Origin: Excoecaria cochinchinensis
Taxonomy: Eukaryota; Streptophyta; Magnoliopsida; Malpighiales; Euphorbiaceae
Direction: 5' to 3'
Assembly (NCBI GenBank): GCA_947683425.1
Contig: CANTUQ010000004.1
Span: 36,409,001 to 36,473,000, forward strand
Length of the DNA: 64,000 nucleotides
Position numbers and translations under genes: made by a program. Below the pieces are notes generated by a model, which saw only the letters and a list, made by a program, of their open reading frames with translations, searched no databases and was not told the DNA's origin. Within the stretch, counting starts at the first letter, position 1. Every line of letters begins with the position of its first letter. Below are positions 1 through 11,545 of the stretch, piece after piece.

Positions 1-25
1 AAACTCAAACCGAACTTAACAAAAG

Positions 26-1222
26 CTAATAACACAACTTACCGAAAGGTCCTGCTCGATCTGCTGCATCCTCTCCTAGCATTGCATATACTCCCGGGCG
101 CACATACACTTTTTCAGCTGGCGGTTTTTGCACGGTCTCTGACGGTGCCTGAGAAGGACATCCACTACCTCTTCCACTTCGATTTCCTCTCGCTCTCTGA
201 CCACTAGCTCTACTCTCGGGTCTATCCTGAAGCTCTCATCGATCCGGACAATTTGCTACCAAATGCTCTTGACTGCCACATCTGAATCATGCTCCATAGA
301 TCCTTCTACACTCACCCTAGTGGCGCTTATGACAATGCTCGCACTCCGGGATCACACTTCCCTTGTTAGAGGGTGGCGCTACACTCCCAACTTTCGAACG
401 TACCAGAACTGAACTCTTCACACCTTGGCCACTCGGAACTCCTCTCGACTTCTTACCACTTTCATGTCCACTATCTGGTGCTTTCCTCTTGCTCTTGATT
501 CTTTGCTTGATCAATTTGGATTCCTCCAACTTGATCGCCGCTGCCACTAACTGATAGTACCCCACTGGTTACAAGACTGACATTGCCGACAAAGGACCTC
601 TGATCACCTCACATAATCCCTCTTGAAAGTGCCTACATCTAAACTCATCCATCAACAAAGGCTCGGGCACATACTTGCTCAACCGACTAAACTCCTTTTC
701 GTACTCACTCACGGTCATACCCCTCTGCTTCAGACTGATAAACTCTCTCCACTTGTCTTCCCGGTATGCCTTCGTCACATACTTCTGCTCAAATTCTTGC
801 TTGAAGAATTCCCAAGTCAACTCGGCTGGTCGCTGTGGATTTCGCATCACAAGTTCCCACCAATCGTATACTGACCCTTGAAGCAACGACACTGCACAAA
901 GCACCCTCTGATCTGCGGGACATCGAATCTCTTGCAAAATCTGGCCTACCGTCTTAAGCCAAAACTCGGCCACATTAGATTGGTCCAAAGCAGTCCCAAG
1001 AAAGTCTTCTGCTCCTCTCTTTCTTAACAACTCAATCGGAGCCTTAGGAGTAGTCAACCTCTCTACCAACTGAAGCAAACCTTGCACTAGGGCCGGATTC
1101 TCATGACCAAAACCCATACCAGGAATCTCTTCTTGCTGACGCTGCGGAGCAGGTTGCTCACCTCTCACTACACTCGCACTACCAACCGTCTCACCCACGT
1201 TCTCCCTTGGATCAGACTCCAT
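26..1222 (-). pseudogene. gag (retrotransposon Gag), three in-frame stops
   Basis: Gag packages element RNA into cytoplasmic virus-like particles. The frame starts at an ATG 114 nt inside the primer site and reads in one frame to a TAG at 26-28. Residues about 70-215 carry the Retrotrans_gag fold signature (AEFWLKTVGQI, YDWWELV, EYEKEFSRLSKY). A nucleocapsid-like Cys/His region follows, with a CEHC pair near 320-340 and a CCHC knuckle near 255-290. Stops at 569-571 (TAA), 317-319 (TAG) and 287-289 (TGA, replacing a knuckle Cys) break it. The 569 stop sits at the same codon as a stop in the gag at 21638-22837. No protease or later domain follows. Confidence 0.8.
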
Positions 1223-1335
1223 CTAGACACTACACAAGACAAGACACATATGCATTAGGCCACGACACAAAATCGACTCTCATATAAAGACTCGACACAT
1301 AACAATCAAATGCAACCAGAATCGCCTAAACCGGC

Positions 1336-1346
1336 GCTCTGATACC
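1336..1346 (-). other. Primer binding site (tRNA-iMet type)
   Basis: Read on the minus strand, 11 bases match the 3' end complement of initiator tRNA-Met (GGTATCAGAGC), 6 nt inside the LTR edge at 1353. The first base of the usual TGGTATCAGAGC is changed. This fixes the element's orientation. Confidence 0.8.
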
Positions 1347-1663
1347 TCAAACTGTAACACCCCCTCCGCTGCCCCCATTGGAAGGATGATGGCGGGCACG
1401 CTAGCCGACGCTCACTCATTACATATGAACATACATGCACTAAGCGCAAGCATTCACTAACAGTAATAACAGAAAACCATATATCATATAATTAAAATTT
1501 CTTTATATACAAAATCCAAAAATATTACATCTAAAATCCTTTACAAAAAGAAATACAGGAGGAGATAACAAAAAGTAGCTCTACTCCTATATGGCCGACC
1601 TGCAGATGCGCGACACGAGCAAACTCCCAAAAACCTGTCACCTACACGGGACAAGAACCCATG

Positions 1664-1681
1664 CTAAGCGATAACGCTTAG
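1664..1681. other. Conserved LTR stem-loop CTAAGCG/CGCTTAG
   Basis: A perfect 7-bp inverted repeat around ATAA, followed by GTGGGG. The same hairpin lies at 19414-19431, 23364-23381 (one arm mismatch), 26513-26530 (one arm mismatch), 30376-30394 and 37537-37555, always about 310-430 bp from the 3' edge of the LTR. The loop and its spacing differ while the arms are kept. Confidence 0.75.
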
Positions 1682-2102
1682 TGGGGAGGAACAAAACACA
1701 ACAGAATACTATGCAACAATATCATGCCTCAGCACATGAATGTAAACGTGCATCAACATATAGAATTCATTAAGTACCAGAGGATAGAAGTATATATATG
1801 TATTAAGAATCACTATATGAAATCAGAATTGAAAACAGAAAGCATGAAGCAATTACCATAATCAAGATCACGCAATAATCAAAACACTTCACTAAACCAA
1901 TACTAGACACTTCACACAATAGCTTGAATTTCAATGGTGGAGGATACGGATTGAAGCCTCAAAAACAATTTTAATACCCGAAGGTAGCGCGGGAGACCGG
2001 AGTCTCAAAATATTTTATCACTGCACGGAAAATGACCATCTCGGAGGTCGACCGCTTCTCCCAAACTGGGCGGACACGGGCAGCTGCACTTACTAACACT
2101 TC

Positions 2103-2116
2103 TTAAGCATGCTTAA
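2103..2116. other. Conserved LTR palindrome TTAAGCATGCTTAA
   Basis: A perfect 14-bp palindrome. Related forms occur at 5748-5761, 23807-23820, 26062-26075, 29917-29930 and 37078-37091, next to GGATA (or its complement) in every case. The outer bases differ between families but remain paired. Confidence 0.7.
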
Positions 2117-2343
2117 TTATCCACTACCTTGACACTTCAGGCTCGAAAACTCACTCTCAATCACAACACTTACTACACAAGTCTCGAATCAAAATTCCAA
2201 CATTATATTAATTCACTACAACGACACTAGTATCATAGTGTTAACATGACATAAACTCAATCATGTACCATGTAATAGTGAGAAACTGTGCAAAGTGGGA
2301 CAGAAGAATCACATTCAAAAAATAGGGTAGGCAGGAAGGGCTT

Positions 2344-2640
2344 CTGTCATAATCGCGACAGGCATCGCGCTCGCGACAGAACACAGGGTACCTCATCGCG
2401 GGCTTGCGCTAGGAGGTGCACTTGCGACGAAGCGCGCTCGACAGACTCACACAAAATCGAGCTCTGTCGCGGTCGTGACAGAGACTAGTTACTTCCTCCT
2501 CGCACGCATGCTCAGCAGCATGCTCCCGTTGAGGATTTGGCCACCGAGCTCTCTGTTGCGCTCGCGACAGAGGGCTCTCCAGCAACAAGGGACCAATCCG
2601 CACTCTGTTGCGCTCGCGATAACGTCGCGATCATGACAGA
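2344..2640. repeat. Cluster of CpG-rich GTCGCG-type palindromes
   Basis: At least six imperfect 12-16 bp palindromes of the form (G)TCGCGnnCGCGA(C) occur within 300 bp, for example near 2351, 2363, 2466, 2560 and 2612. The surrounding LTR is AT-rich. Several units have CG to TG or CA changes, as expected from cytosine deamination. The frames across it encode arginine/aspartate-rich low-complexity peptides and are not genes. Confidence 0.75.
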
Positions 2641-3817
2641 ACCCAGATTTGCCTAGAATCTGCATTTTTCCTGCTCTCCTACACACTCAACCTCCAAAAC
2701 ACTTATTCAATCATGCACAAACACTTACCTTGTTGCTCCCATGCATACAAATCATACTCAGGTCTAATATACACTTAACTTGAATAAGAAATCACAATAA
2801 ATTCTCAAGAACACAAGGAGCACACTTTACCCTAACACAACTACTTCACTACAACAACATACAAATCACTACAATTAAATCATGCTAGATCAGCACTCCA
2901 ATTAATCACATACATGCAATCACATAAGAAATTAGCATTTAAAATCTCTAATAACGTGCAACCACAATACACATATGATCCAAAAAGAAAATAGGGATAA
3001 ACACACTCAAACTTAAACCATAAACAAGGCTCCCAAACCTCTTGTAGTCCAAAACCTAGCTGATCTTCATTGTTGAACCTTCTCCTTGCCTTTACTCTTC
3101 TTCTTGCCACTCAATTTTTGCACAAACCCAATCAAAACACACTTAAATTAAGCCATACATAACACATCCAAAACAAGAAATTAAGGAATAAAAAGAAGAT
3201 GAAGATACCCAACTCTAACCCCAAGCACTTACCTTTCAAAAACCCAGCTCAAAACTTCAGGAAGCCCCACTCAAAACTCAAGGAAAAACACGAGAGAGAG
3301 GGGTTGAGAACAGAAAATGAAGCTAGGGAGAACGGGAAAAATGGGAACAAAGGGGAGAAGGGCAGCATCCACGGGAAGCTTAATCCAAAATCTGCCCTCC
3401 CTTACCTCTCTCTTCCTTTTCATTAAATGTTCTCACCCACCAAGCCAAGTGTCCTATTGGTTCCAACAACCAACTTGACTTATTCCTTCTATGCACCAAA
3501 CACAACACACACACAATCATCTCTACATAGATATCCACATCCTTGTTACCAAACCCATATTCCACTAAATCACTTCTCATAAAATAATTTACATACATGG
3601 CACCATACACACAAACCACACTAGATTAATCCCAATAATTACCCTACTTCCATACACCACATGCACACCATATAATTTCTCCTCTTAACATACTTAATTA
3701 ATTTCTTTGCACTAAAGTCCTTATTATCCAAATTTTCTCTTGCTAAAATTACTAAAATACTCTAAATATTCCGACTTACCATGCAGATTCTGACTAGGCC
3801 CTTTTTGGGTTGTTACA

Positions 3818-4117
3818 AGTATAAACCTGATGCCTTTGACTATCTTTAAGAAGTTAGGATTGGACTATGTTAAACCTACTTCTATGGTTTTGCAATTGGC
3901 TGATCAATCTATTAAAAAACCATATGGCATAGTGGAAGATGTGCTTGTGAAAGTTGATAAGTTCATTCTTCCTGCTGACTTTGTTATTCTAGATTTTGCA
4001 TATGATGTAAAATGTCCATTGATATTAGGAAGACCTTTCATGAGAACTGGTAGGGCTTTGGTTGATGTCTATGAGGGCACTTTAATTTTAAGAGTGGGGG
4101 AAGATAGTGTGGAATAT
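3818..4117 (+). pseudogene. Athila-like aspartic protease, C-terminal part
   Basis: The frame reads MPLTIFKKLGL and later VILDFAYD...PLILGRPFMRTG, which are the flap and C-terminal signature of the gypsy-type retropepsin that cuts the Gag-Pol polyprotein. The catalytic D-[ST]-G is upstream, beyond the inserted element. The frame is interrupted at 4118 by a solo LTR; the same frame resumes after the target duplication at 6555-6559, so the insertion itself is the break. Confidence 0.8.
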
Positions 4118-6554
4118 TGTAACACCCTGAAGTGGCCCTAGTAGAATTACAGAAATTTTGGTTTAATAAATTAAGTGTTGAGTGTGAGAGTTCTGTCGCG
4201 AGCGCGACAAGCGTCGCGGGCGCGACAAAACCCTCTTGTGGTAGGTTAACTAAATTGGATTTTTTTTAACATGTGGCTTTTAGGGATTGACACATGGCAT
4301 TGTAGGAGCTTGGCAAGTGGCAAGAGTTGGTGTGTTAAAAGAAAATGAACAAGTGACCATTGGATAAAAGATTTTGGCTTGGTTAAAATTAAAAGGGAAG
4401 TAAGTGGTTTAAGAGATATGCATGTAATTAATATGGGGAAATGGTATTAATTGGGATAGTAAATGTTGGATTAGCTTTGACCATCTGCCTCTTTCTTTCC
4501 TTCTCTCACTTTGGTTTGCTTTGGCTTTTGGGTTTCTTTTCTTTCCTTGGGTTTTCTACCATTCTCTTCTTCCTTTCCATTTCTTTTGTTCCTTCTTCTC
4601 CTTTCTTGGTCTATTTTGAGTAAATCCCTTGGATTGATTTGAAGAGTACAAGAAGAGGTAAGTGGTTTGATTTCTAACTAGTATTGGTCTTCTTCTTCTA
4701 CTTGGTTTTTGCTTTTGATTTAAAGTAGAGAGAAGAAGAATAACTCTAAGTGTTTTACATGGTTTTGGTTCAAGCTGTAGCCAAGAAAGTGGATAAGGGC
4801 AAAGAGAAGGTCGTAGCTGAGTAGAGAGCTTAGTTCAACGTCCTAGAGGTAGGGATCATGTGCGATTTATTATTCTTGTGTGTGTTGTTGATTTAAATAT
4901 CTTAATAAAGACTTATTTGCACAAAGAAATGCACATGGAGCTTAAATTAGCTCAATTGCCTTTTAGTGTGAAATCATTTTGATTGCTTGTAGTGAATAAA
5001 TGTTTGAAGTTGATTTGTGTAATTTGAGTGTAAATCTAGTTATGAGCAAGATTTATAGAATTACATGTTAGAAGAGGGGTTTATTATATGTGGAAGTGAG
5101 CGTGTTGATTTGGGTTTTGGAGACAAGGGATAAGCATAGGTTTAGAAGAGAGGAAGTGATTCTGTTGCGAGCACAACTTGAGTCGCGATCGCGACAGAAG
5201 CACATTCTTCTGAGAGTTGGTGTTGTCCTAGTCGTGTTGTGTAACACGTCTCGGAGAGGAAAGGGAGGAGGAGCACGAGTCATGCTCAACTAGAGAGAAA
5301 AGAAGAGGGAAAACGAGATGTGCTCCAGGAGAGAAAGAAGAGGGAGCAGGAGCACGAGTCGTGCTGATGAGCACGAGTCGTGCTGATGAGCACGAGTCGT
5401 GCTCCACTAGAGAGAGTAAGGGAGGGAGCGCGAGGTGTGCTCCAAGAAAGTAGAGGGAGCACGAGTCGTGCTCATGAGTACGAGTCGTGCTCGACCTCTC
5501 TCATTCACTATTGCTTCTGTTTTGAGTTATTTTGACCTGTTGTTTCTGTTTTGAGTTGATATGTGTCTATATGAGATTTGTATACCACCATATGGTCCAT
5601 GTTTGGTTTAAAATTTATCTTTTAAACCTCTTGCATGATAAATACAAGTTAAATGAACATAATTAATAATCATTATATGTGAATGAAATGCACTTAAATT
5701 ATAATTGATGAGTTGTTATTGAGCCTGATTACCGTTATAGTGGATAGATAAGCATGCTTATAAAGGGTTAGAGTGCAGCTGCTAGAGATAACCTTAATTG
5801 TGCCCAGAATTCGGAATACCTTGTGTATTCCATAGAGTTTTGAGTTAATTCTCCATATGTAAAATATTGTAAACAGTATCCAGAGTTACTCGTATCCACC
5901 ATGGAAGGAATTCAGGCTTACTATTATGGTATAGTGAACATGAAATAATTTAGAGGATTGTTCTGATTAAATGCTATAGCACATGAGAAGTATTGCATGA
6001 ATGTGAGCACATGATTCTTGTGTATTTGAATAAATGATTTGTCTACGTGTGAAAAGTTTATGCATGAGCTATTTGATTTTGTCATATGAAATGAATGATT
6101 TATGTGTGACTTCGGAAAGAAGTCCTTTACATTATTTTATCCCCACTAAGTGATCACGGATGTTTGTTTCCGTGTAGGTTGACAGGTTCGGACCAGTGAG
6201 AATGGACATTTGCAGGTCAAGGCCACTAGGAAGTTTTGCTTTACCTTTTTGTATAAGTTAGGGATAGAGTTAGTGATGTTTTGAGTAACATCATTATGTA
6301 ATATAAGTAAAGGATTCACATGTAGATGTATATGTAAAGTTAAAAGAAAACAAGTTGTAATATGAACATGTATAAAGATAGTTTTGTAATATGTAAAATA
6401 TTTGTAAAATGCATGTTGGGCCAAGCGTTATTTAATTTCATTATTTGGTATTGAAGTGCATTTTGTTATTGCTTCCGCTAATGTACGTATATGTATATGT
6501 GTGTGTGTCCGCGTAGCGCCCCGATATCCTTCCAGGGGGTATGGGGGTGTTACA
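4118..6554 (+). repeat. Solo LTR, Tekay-type, with AATAT target duplication
   Basis: 2437 bp bounded by TGTAACACCC and GGGTGTTACA. AATAT occurs immediately on both sides (4113-4117 and 6555-6559). The first and last 40 bp match the LTRs of the element at 19007-25509 in reverse orientation, so this is the same family inserted on the plus strand. No internal region is present, as expected after recombination between two LTRs. It contains palindrome clusters (4194-4227, 5161-5190, 5270-5492), the GCATGC palindrome at 5748-5761 and a decayed copy of the stem-loop near 6144. Confidence 0.92.
5161..5492. repeat. Palindrome cluster: GTCGCG and CACGAGTCGTG units
   Basis: It starts with a TCGCGATCGCGA unit at 5171-5188 and continues with seven or more CACGAGTCGTGC units, three of them in direct tandem with TGATGAG spacers around 5350-5402. 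Degenerate units (CATGCTC, GCGAGGTGTGCTC) lie between. It is the same kind of cluster as at 25556-25870, which mixes the same two unit types. A smaller GTCGCG pair is at 4194-4227. Confidence 0.8.
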
Positions 6555-6559
6555 AATAT

Positions 6560-9500
6560 CATATAGATAAGTCCCTAAAATATCCCATGGATGAGAATGT
6601 GTGCATGAAAATAGATGTCATTGATGCTTGTGTTTTGGAAGTGTTAGACAATGCAGGTCAAGAGGAGGTTCATTTTGAAAAAGAAGTGCATGAAGAGGTG
6701 GAACAAGAGAGCTCAAGGCCTGAACTTCTATATAGAAATGAAGCACCATTACCACCTTCCATTGTAAGTCCTCCTAATGTAGAATTGAAAGAGCTACCTA
6801 GTCATTTGAGGTATACATTTGTTGGTCCAAATCATACTTTACCTATTATTGTTTCTAACAAACTCACTAGTGCACAAGAGTCTTCATTGTTAGAAGTTGT
6901 TAGAAAGAGGATCAAGAGTATAGGTTGGCAAATTTTTGATTTGAAAGGAATTAGTCCTAATGTAGTCATGCATATGATTAACATGGTAGATGAATGTCAA
7001 CCAAAAGCTGATAGATAAAGAAGACTTAATCCCAATATGAAAAAAGTGGTTAAAAAAGAAGTCATTAAGTTATTAGATGCTGGGATTATCTATCTGATTT
7101 CGGATAGTTCTTGGGTAAGTCCTATTTATTATGTACCAAAGAAAGGGGGTATGACGGTAGTTAGAAATGAGATTGGGGAATTGATTCCTACTAGAACCAC
7201 CATCGGTTGGAGGGTGTGTATTAACTATAGGAAGTTGAATTAGGCCACTAGAAAGGATCATTTTCCTTTACCATTAATTGACCAAATGTTAGAAAGGATA
7301 GCTGGCCATTCTCATTATTGTTTTTTAGATGGTTATTCGGGATATTTTCAAATATTTATATACCCTAGTGACAAAAAAAAGACCACCTTTACTTGTCCAT
7401 ATGAGACTTTTGCCTATAGAAGAATGCCATTCGGGTTATGTAATGCACCAGCAACTTTTCAAAGGTGCATGACTTCTATTTTTGGGCATATGATAGAAGA
7501 CATCATGAAAGTGTTCATGGATGATTTTTCTGTGTATGGGGACTCATTTGAGTTATGTTTAAGTAATTTAGATAAAGTAGTGGCTAGATGTGAGGAGACT
7601 AATTTGGTACTAAATTGGGAGAAATGTCATTTTATGGTTGAAGAAGGAATAGTTCTAGGCCATAAAATTTCAAGTAAAGGGATTGAGGTAGATAGAGCTA
7701 CAGCGGAATTGATAGAAAAATTACCTCCACCAACTACACTTAAGGGTGTAAGGTCATTTTTGGGACATGCTGGTTTTTATAGAAGATTTATAAAGGACTT
7801 TTCCTTAATTGCTAAGTCTTTAATTAATTTGTTGGTTAAGAATATACCTTTTGAATTTTCTCATACATGTATGCAAGCTTTTGATACCTTAAAGAATGCA
7901 CTTATAAGTGCACCCATAATTACTTCTTCTAATTGGGAATTACCTTTTGAAATTATGTGTGATGCAAGTGACCTTGCCGTTGGATGTGTGCTAGGACAAA
8001 TACAAGGTAAACTTTTGCATGTGATTTACTATGCTAGCCATACATTGTCGCCACCTCAAGTCAATTACATAACTACTGAAAAAGAAATGTTAGTGGTTGT
8101 CTATGCATGTGACAAGTTTAGGTCTTACTTGTTAGGATCTAAAGTAATCATCTATACGAATCATGCAGCACTACGGTACTTATTTGCTAAAAAAGATGCT
8201 AAGCCTAGATTAATTCGTTGGGTTCTTTTATTGCAAGAGTTTCACCTTGATATTAGAGATAAGAAGGGATCTAAAAATTTAGTGGTTGATCATTTGTCAA
8301 GGTTAGAAAATGATGAGATTAATGAATCCTTTCTGGATAAGTCTCTTATGTCTATTGAGCAAGTAAATAGTCCTTGGTTTGTAGATTTTGCTAACTTTCT
8401 TGTTGCAGGGATTATACCAAATGATTTGACATGGCAACAAAAGAAAAAATTCTTTAGTGATGTCAAAAATTATCTTTGGGAAGAACCCTATTTATTTAAG
8501 ATAAGTAGGGATGGTATTATCCGTAAGTGTGTTAGTGAGGATAAGTATGTAAATATTTTGACACATTGTCATTCATCTTTGTATTCTGGTCATAATGGTA
8601 GTACTAAGACTGCCTCTTGTGTGCTAGAATGTGGTTTCTTTTGGCCTACCCTATTTCATGATGCTAGAGTTTTTGTAGCTCAATGTGATAAGTGCCAAAG
8701 AGCTGGTAACATTGAGAAGAGAGATGAAATGCCTTTGAACAATATTTTGGAAGTAGAGATATTTGATGTGTGGGGGATAGATTTCATGGGTCCTTTTTCT
8801 ATATCTTTTAGATAAAACTACATTTTGGTTGGTGTTGACTATGTATCAAAATGGGTTGAAGCCAAAGCAACACCAACCAATGATTTCCAAGGTGGTGATC
8901 AAATTTTTAAAGAAGATCTTTTCTAGGTTTGGAGTGCCAAGAGCCACCATAAGTGATGGAGGTAAGCATTTTATTAATCGTTCTTTTGATTCTTTATTGT
9001 AAAAATATGGTGTGCGTCATAGGGTAGCTACTCCATATTATCCACAAACTAGTGGTCAAGTAGAGGTATCTAATAGGGAACTTAAATGGATATTAGAAAA
9101 GATAGTTTCTAGCTCTAGGAAAGATTGGGAACATAAGCTTGATGATGCATTATGGGCATATCGCACAACATTTAAAGCAACTATTGGGATGACGCCATAT
9201 AGGTTAGTCTATGGAAAAGCTTGTCATTTTCCTGTTGAGTTAGAGAATAGAGCATATTGGGCTATAAGGACTTTTAATTATGACATTAAAGATGCTAGCA
9301 TTAAAAGATGTTTACAACTTAATGAACTAGATGAGTTAAGACTTATTTCTTATGAAAATGCAAAGATATACAAAGAAAGATCCAAGAAATGACATGATGC
9401 TCATATTAGATATAAAAGTTTCAAGATTGGGGATAAGATTCTTTTATACAATTCTAGGTTGAAACTCTTTCCTAGAAAATTGAGATCTAGGTGGAGTGGA

Positions 9501-9656
9501 CCCTTTGAGGTCAACCAAGTCTTTAACCATGGATACTTGGAGCTTAAAAATAGTAAAGGAGAATTATTTAAAGCAAATGGTAAAAAATGCAAGGTATATT
9601 TAGAGGAAACTTTTCATGGTAGGGAGGTCTCATATATCTCTTTACAAATGGTTTGA
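6560..9656 (+). pseudogene. Athila-like pol: RT, RNase H, integrase
   Basis: After the solo LTR the frame continues through the protease-RT linker. Reverse transcriptase follows (VPKKGGM near 7130, WRVCINYRKLN, MPFGLCNAPATFQRCM, catalytic FMDD at 7514-7525), then RNase H (CDASDLAVGCVLGQ near 7960) and integrase with an HHCC finger (HCHSSLYSGH... CDKCQRAG near 8565-8705), DFMGPF, ISDGG and the catalytic-Glu helix near 9062. The last part (9393-9656) is the integrase C-terminal domain (LFPRKLRSRWSGPF). Defects: stops at 7016, 7241, 8813, 9000 and 9390, and a one-base frameshift near 8884. It copied element RNA to DNA and integrated it; it is now dead. Confidence 0.88.
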
Positions 9657-9867
9657 AAGTTACTTACATGTTCTTTTTATTTTGTAATTATTGTATTTTT
9701 AAGTTGTTTTGTATGGTGCTCATTAGACTTTAGTGTGATTTTTGCATAATATATTACTAATATAGTTTCTTTTTGATTCTACAGGGTGTCTTAGATAGTG
9801 AGTCATTTTTGTTATTCAAATTTACAGTGTTATATTGAAAAAGAAAAATTTGTTCTTTGAAAATTCC
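9657..9867 (+). other. Athila-like spacer after pol
   Basis: About 210 bp of AT-rich DNA between the integrase stop and the palindrome cluster. I see no gene in it. Confidence 0.6.
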
Positions 9868-10104
9868 TCACTGTCGCTCGCGCGACAGAGTAGGAAGCTT
9901 GTTTTCGCAGGTTGCTATCGCGATCGCGCTAGGCATGGAGCGCGCGACAGGAAAATGCTAAGTTGGGCAATTCCATTCTGTCGCGAGTGCGACAGAGAGG
10001 TGAGAAAATATTTTATCGCGCGATTGCGATGGGTTTCGCGAGCAACGAATTGGAAATTTCGGTTCTGTGGCGATCGCGACAGTGTCGCAAGGTCGCGACA
10101 GAGC
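9868..10104. repeat. Palindrome cluster upstream of an internal TATA box
   Basis: About eight CpG-rich units of the GTCGCG / TCGCGATCGCG type (near 9870, 9917, 9937, 9981, 10014, 10034, 10070, 10086). They lie between the integrase end and the post-integrase ORF, 57 bp before a TATA box. The unit sequence is the same as in the Tekay-type LTRs, although this is a different lineage. Confidence 0.75.
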
Positions 10105-10160
10105 ATGGAATTCGAATTCTTTTGAATTTCTAACCGTTACAACCCTAATTTTATCTCCCC

Positions 10161-10169
10161 TATAAATAG
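10161..10169 (+). promoter_or_regulatory. Internal TATA box before the post-integrase ORF
   Basis: TATAAATAG, a strong plant TATA match, about 200 bp upstream of the ATG at 10363. A pyrimidine-rich leader typical of plant 5'UTRs lies between. It lies in the middle of the element, not in an LTR, and may drive a separate transcript for the ORF that follows. Transcription is inferred, not shown. Confidence 0.55.
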
Positions 10170-10362
10170 CTTAAGGCCCTAATTGTAGCATTTCTCTTTT
10201 ACTTTTGAGTCGTCTCTTCCATTCTCTTTGGTTTTTCTTTCAAATTCTCTCAAACTTCATCTTCTTCTCTCTTATTTCTTGAGTTTCCTGGTTTTTATTC
10301 TTCATCTACCTTTCTTTCTGAGTTTATTTTGCAAGTTTCTCTTGATTTTACTAACTCTCAAG

Positions 10363-11545
10363 ATGGTAAGAACAAAAAGTGTTGGCCACAAGGACAAGAA
10401 GGCTGCTGAAGGATCAAGTTCAAACCAAGATCCAATTAGCCTGCAAAATAGGGTTTGAATGTCATTTCCCAATTTTTTCTGAGGACGAAGGTGAGAAGTT
10501 TGTTTATTTTGCAAAAAAATCATATGTTGGTATGTGGCATGTTGATTTTTCCTTGTTAAATCATTTGGGCTTAACAGAACAATTTGAAAAATATCTTAAG
10601 TATATGAAGTGGGGTAAGTTTGTGCATCTAAATCTTCCAATTAAGCAAGAGTGGGCCCTTGAATTTTTTGTGTCCCTTGATTATGTGGATAAAGGTTGAG
10701 ACAAAATGAAATTTAGATATCAAGGACAAGAATATGTTTTTGGGTTTCCTGAAATGCATGAGTGGTTTGGTTTTCCACTTAATGGTAAATGATTTGATGC
10801 GCATATCTTTGATCCTAGACCTATGTGGAAGAGATTAATTGGTTTGGATTCCTTTAATAATAAAAATTCCACCAATCACCAAATTAAGGATGATGCATTA
10901 ATGCTTTTTCACAAATATCTTTGTCATGCTTTGTTTGGTAGAGTAGAGAGTTCTGAGGTTCAAACCAAATATTTATTTGTGCTGGATTTATTGCATTCTA
11001 GGAAAACCCCTTACTCAATTGATTTTATCTTTGATGGCCTTTATCATGCATCCATTGCCAAAAGCAAGGTTGTGGGGATATGTCACATGGTGACAGGCAT
11101 TATATTAGGTTGTTTGGGGGATTTGCATAATTTTCAATTAGAAGAGGGTGAACATTTTGCCATGTTAGATGTTGTATACTTGAGGCGTGCTAATCTTTTA
11201 ACAAAAGGCGGTCGGCCGACCAAGTTTGTTGATAGAGGTGTGCAGGGTGACAGTTCACGCTTGGACAAAGGCAAAGGGAAAGCCCCTGAATCTTCCACAG
11301 CTGTTGGTGCACATGAGGAGTCTGCTGATAAAGACGAATCTGAGGAAGAAGAGGCTGCCAGATTTGATGCTCATAAAGGTAGTAATTCTGCTGGTTGGCA
11401 GCAAGTTCTTACAAGATTGGATGGAATGGAGGCTGCTAAGCAGAGCATGGCTGCAAGGATGGACTCCTTTGAGACTACAGTGAAGGCAGTCCACAAGAAT
11501 CAGAAAAGTTTGAGTCGTAAACTCCTATCCTTCTTCAGAAAATAG
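10363..11545 (+). pseudogene. Athila-type post-integrase ORF (env-like position)
   Basis: It begins MVRTKSVGHKDKKAAEG at 10363, shifts frame by one near 10440, and continues to 11545 with TGA stops at 10697 and 10791. The first part is rich in aromatic residues (CHFPIFSEDEGEKFVYF, WALEFFVSL). The middle has LFHKYLCHALFGR and DFIFDGLYHASI, and the end is an acidic stretch followed by a short helical segment. It resembles the extra ORF of Athila elements placed where retroviruses have env. I see no clear signal peptide or transmembrane helix, so an envelope role is not supported. Function unknown. Confidence 0.7.

Larger units (their letters stand above)
1..3817 (-). mobile_element. Gag-only (TR-GAG-like) Tekay-related LTR element, 5' part
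   Basis: On the minus strand this holds a complete 5' LTR (3817 down to 1353), a primer site and a gag frame, running off the left edge. Its gag is closely similar to that of the element at 19007-25509. The sequence after the gag end (positions 1-50) also resembles the non-pol sequence following gag in that element, where the polypurine tract and 3' LTR come next. I infer that this too is a gag-only element with its 3' LTR starting about 50 bp left of the window. It interrupts the Athila-like pol immediately before position 3818; the expected target duplication would be AGTAT, but its other copy is outside the window. Confidence 0.75.
1353..3817 (-). repeat. 5' LTR of the gag-only element (2465 bp)
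   Basis: The edges are TGTAACAACCC at 3817 (minus strand) and GGTGTTACA ending at 1353. The termini match the other Tekay-type LTRs in this window (TGT[A/C]ACACC...GGTGTTACA). It contains the two palindromes shared by those LTRs, at 1664-1681 and 2103-2116, and a CpG-rich palindrome cluster at 2344-2640. No convincing gene lies inside; the short frames are low-complexity. Confidence 0.85.

Noticed and set aside
10363..11545. A true envelope gene in the Athila-like element
   Set aside because: No clear signal peptide, fusion peptide or transmembrane helix is visible; only the position is env-like.
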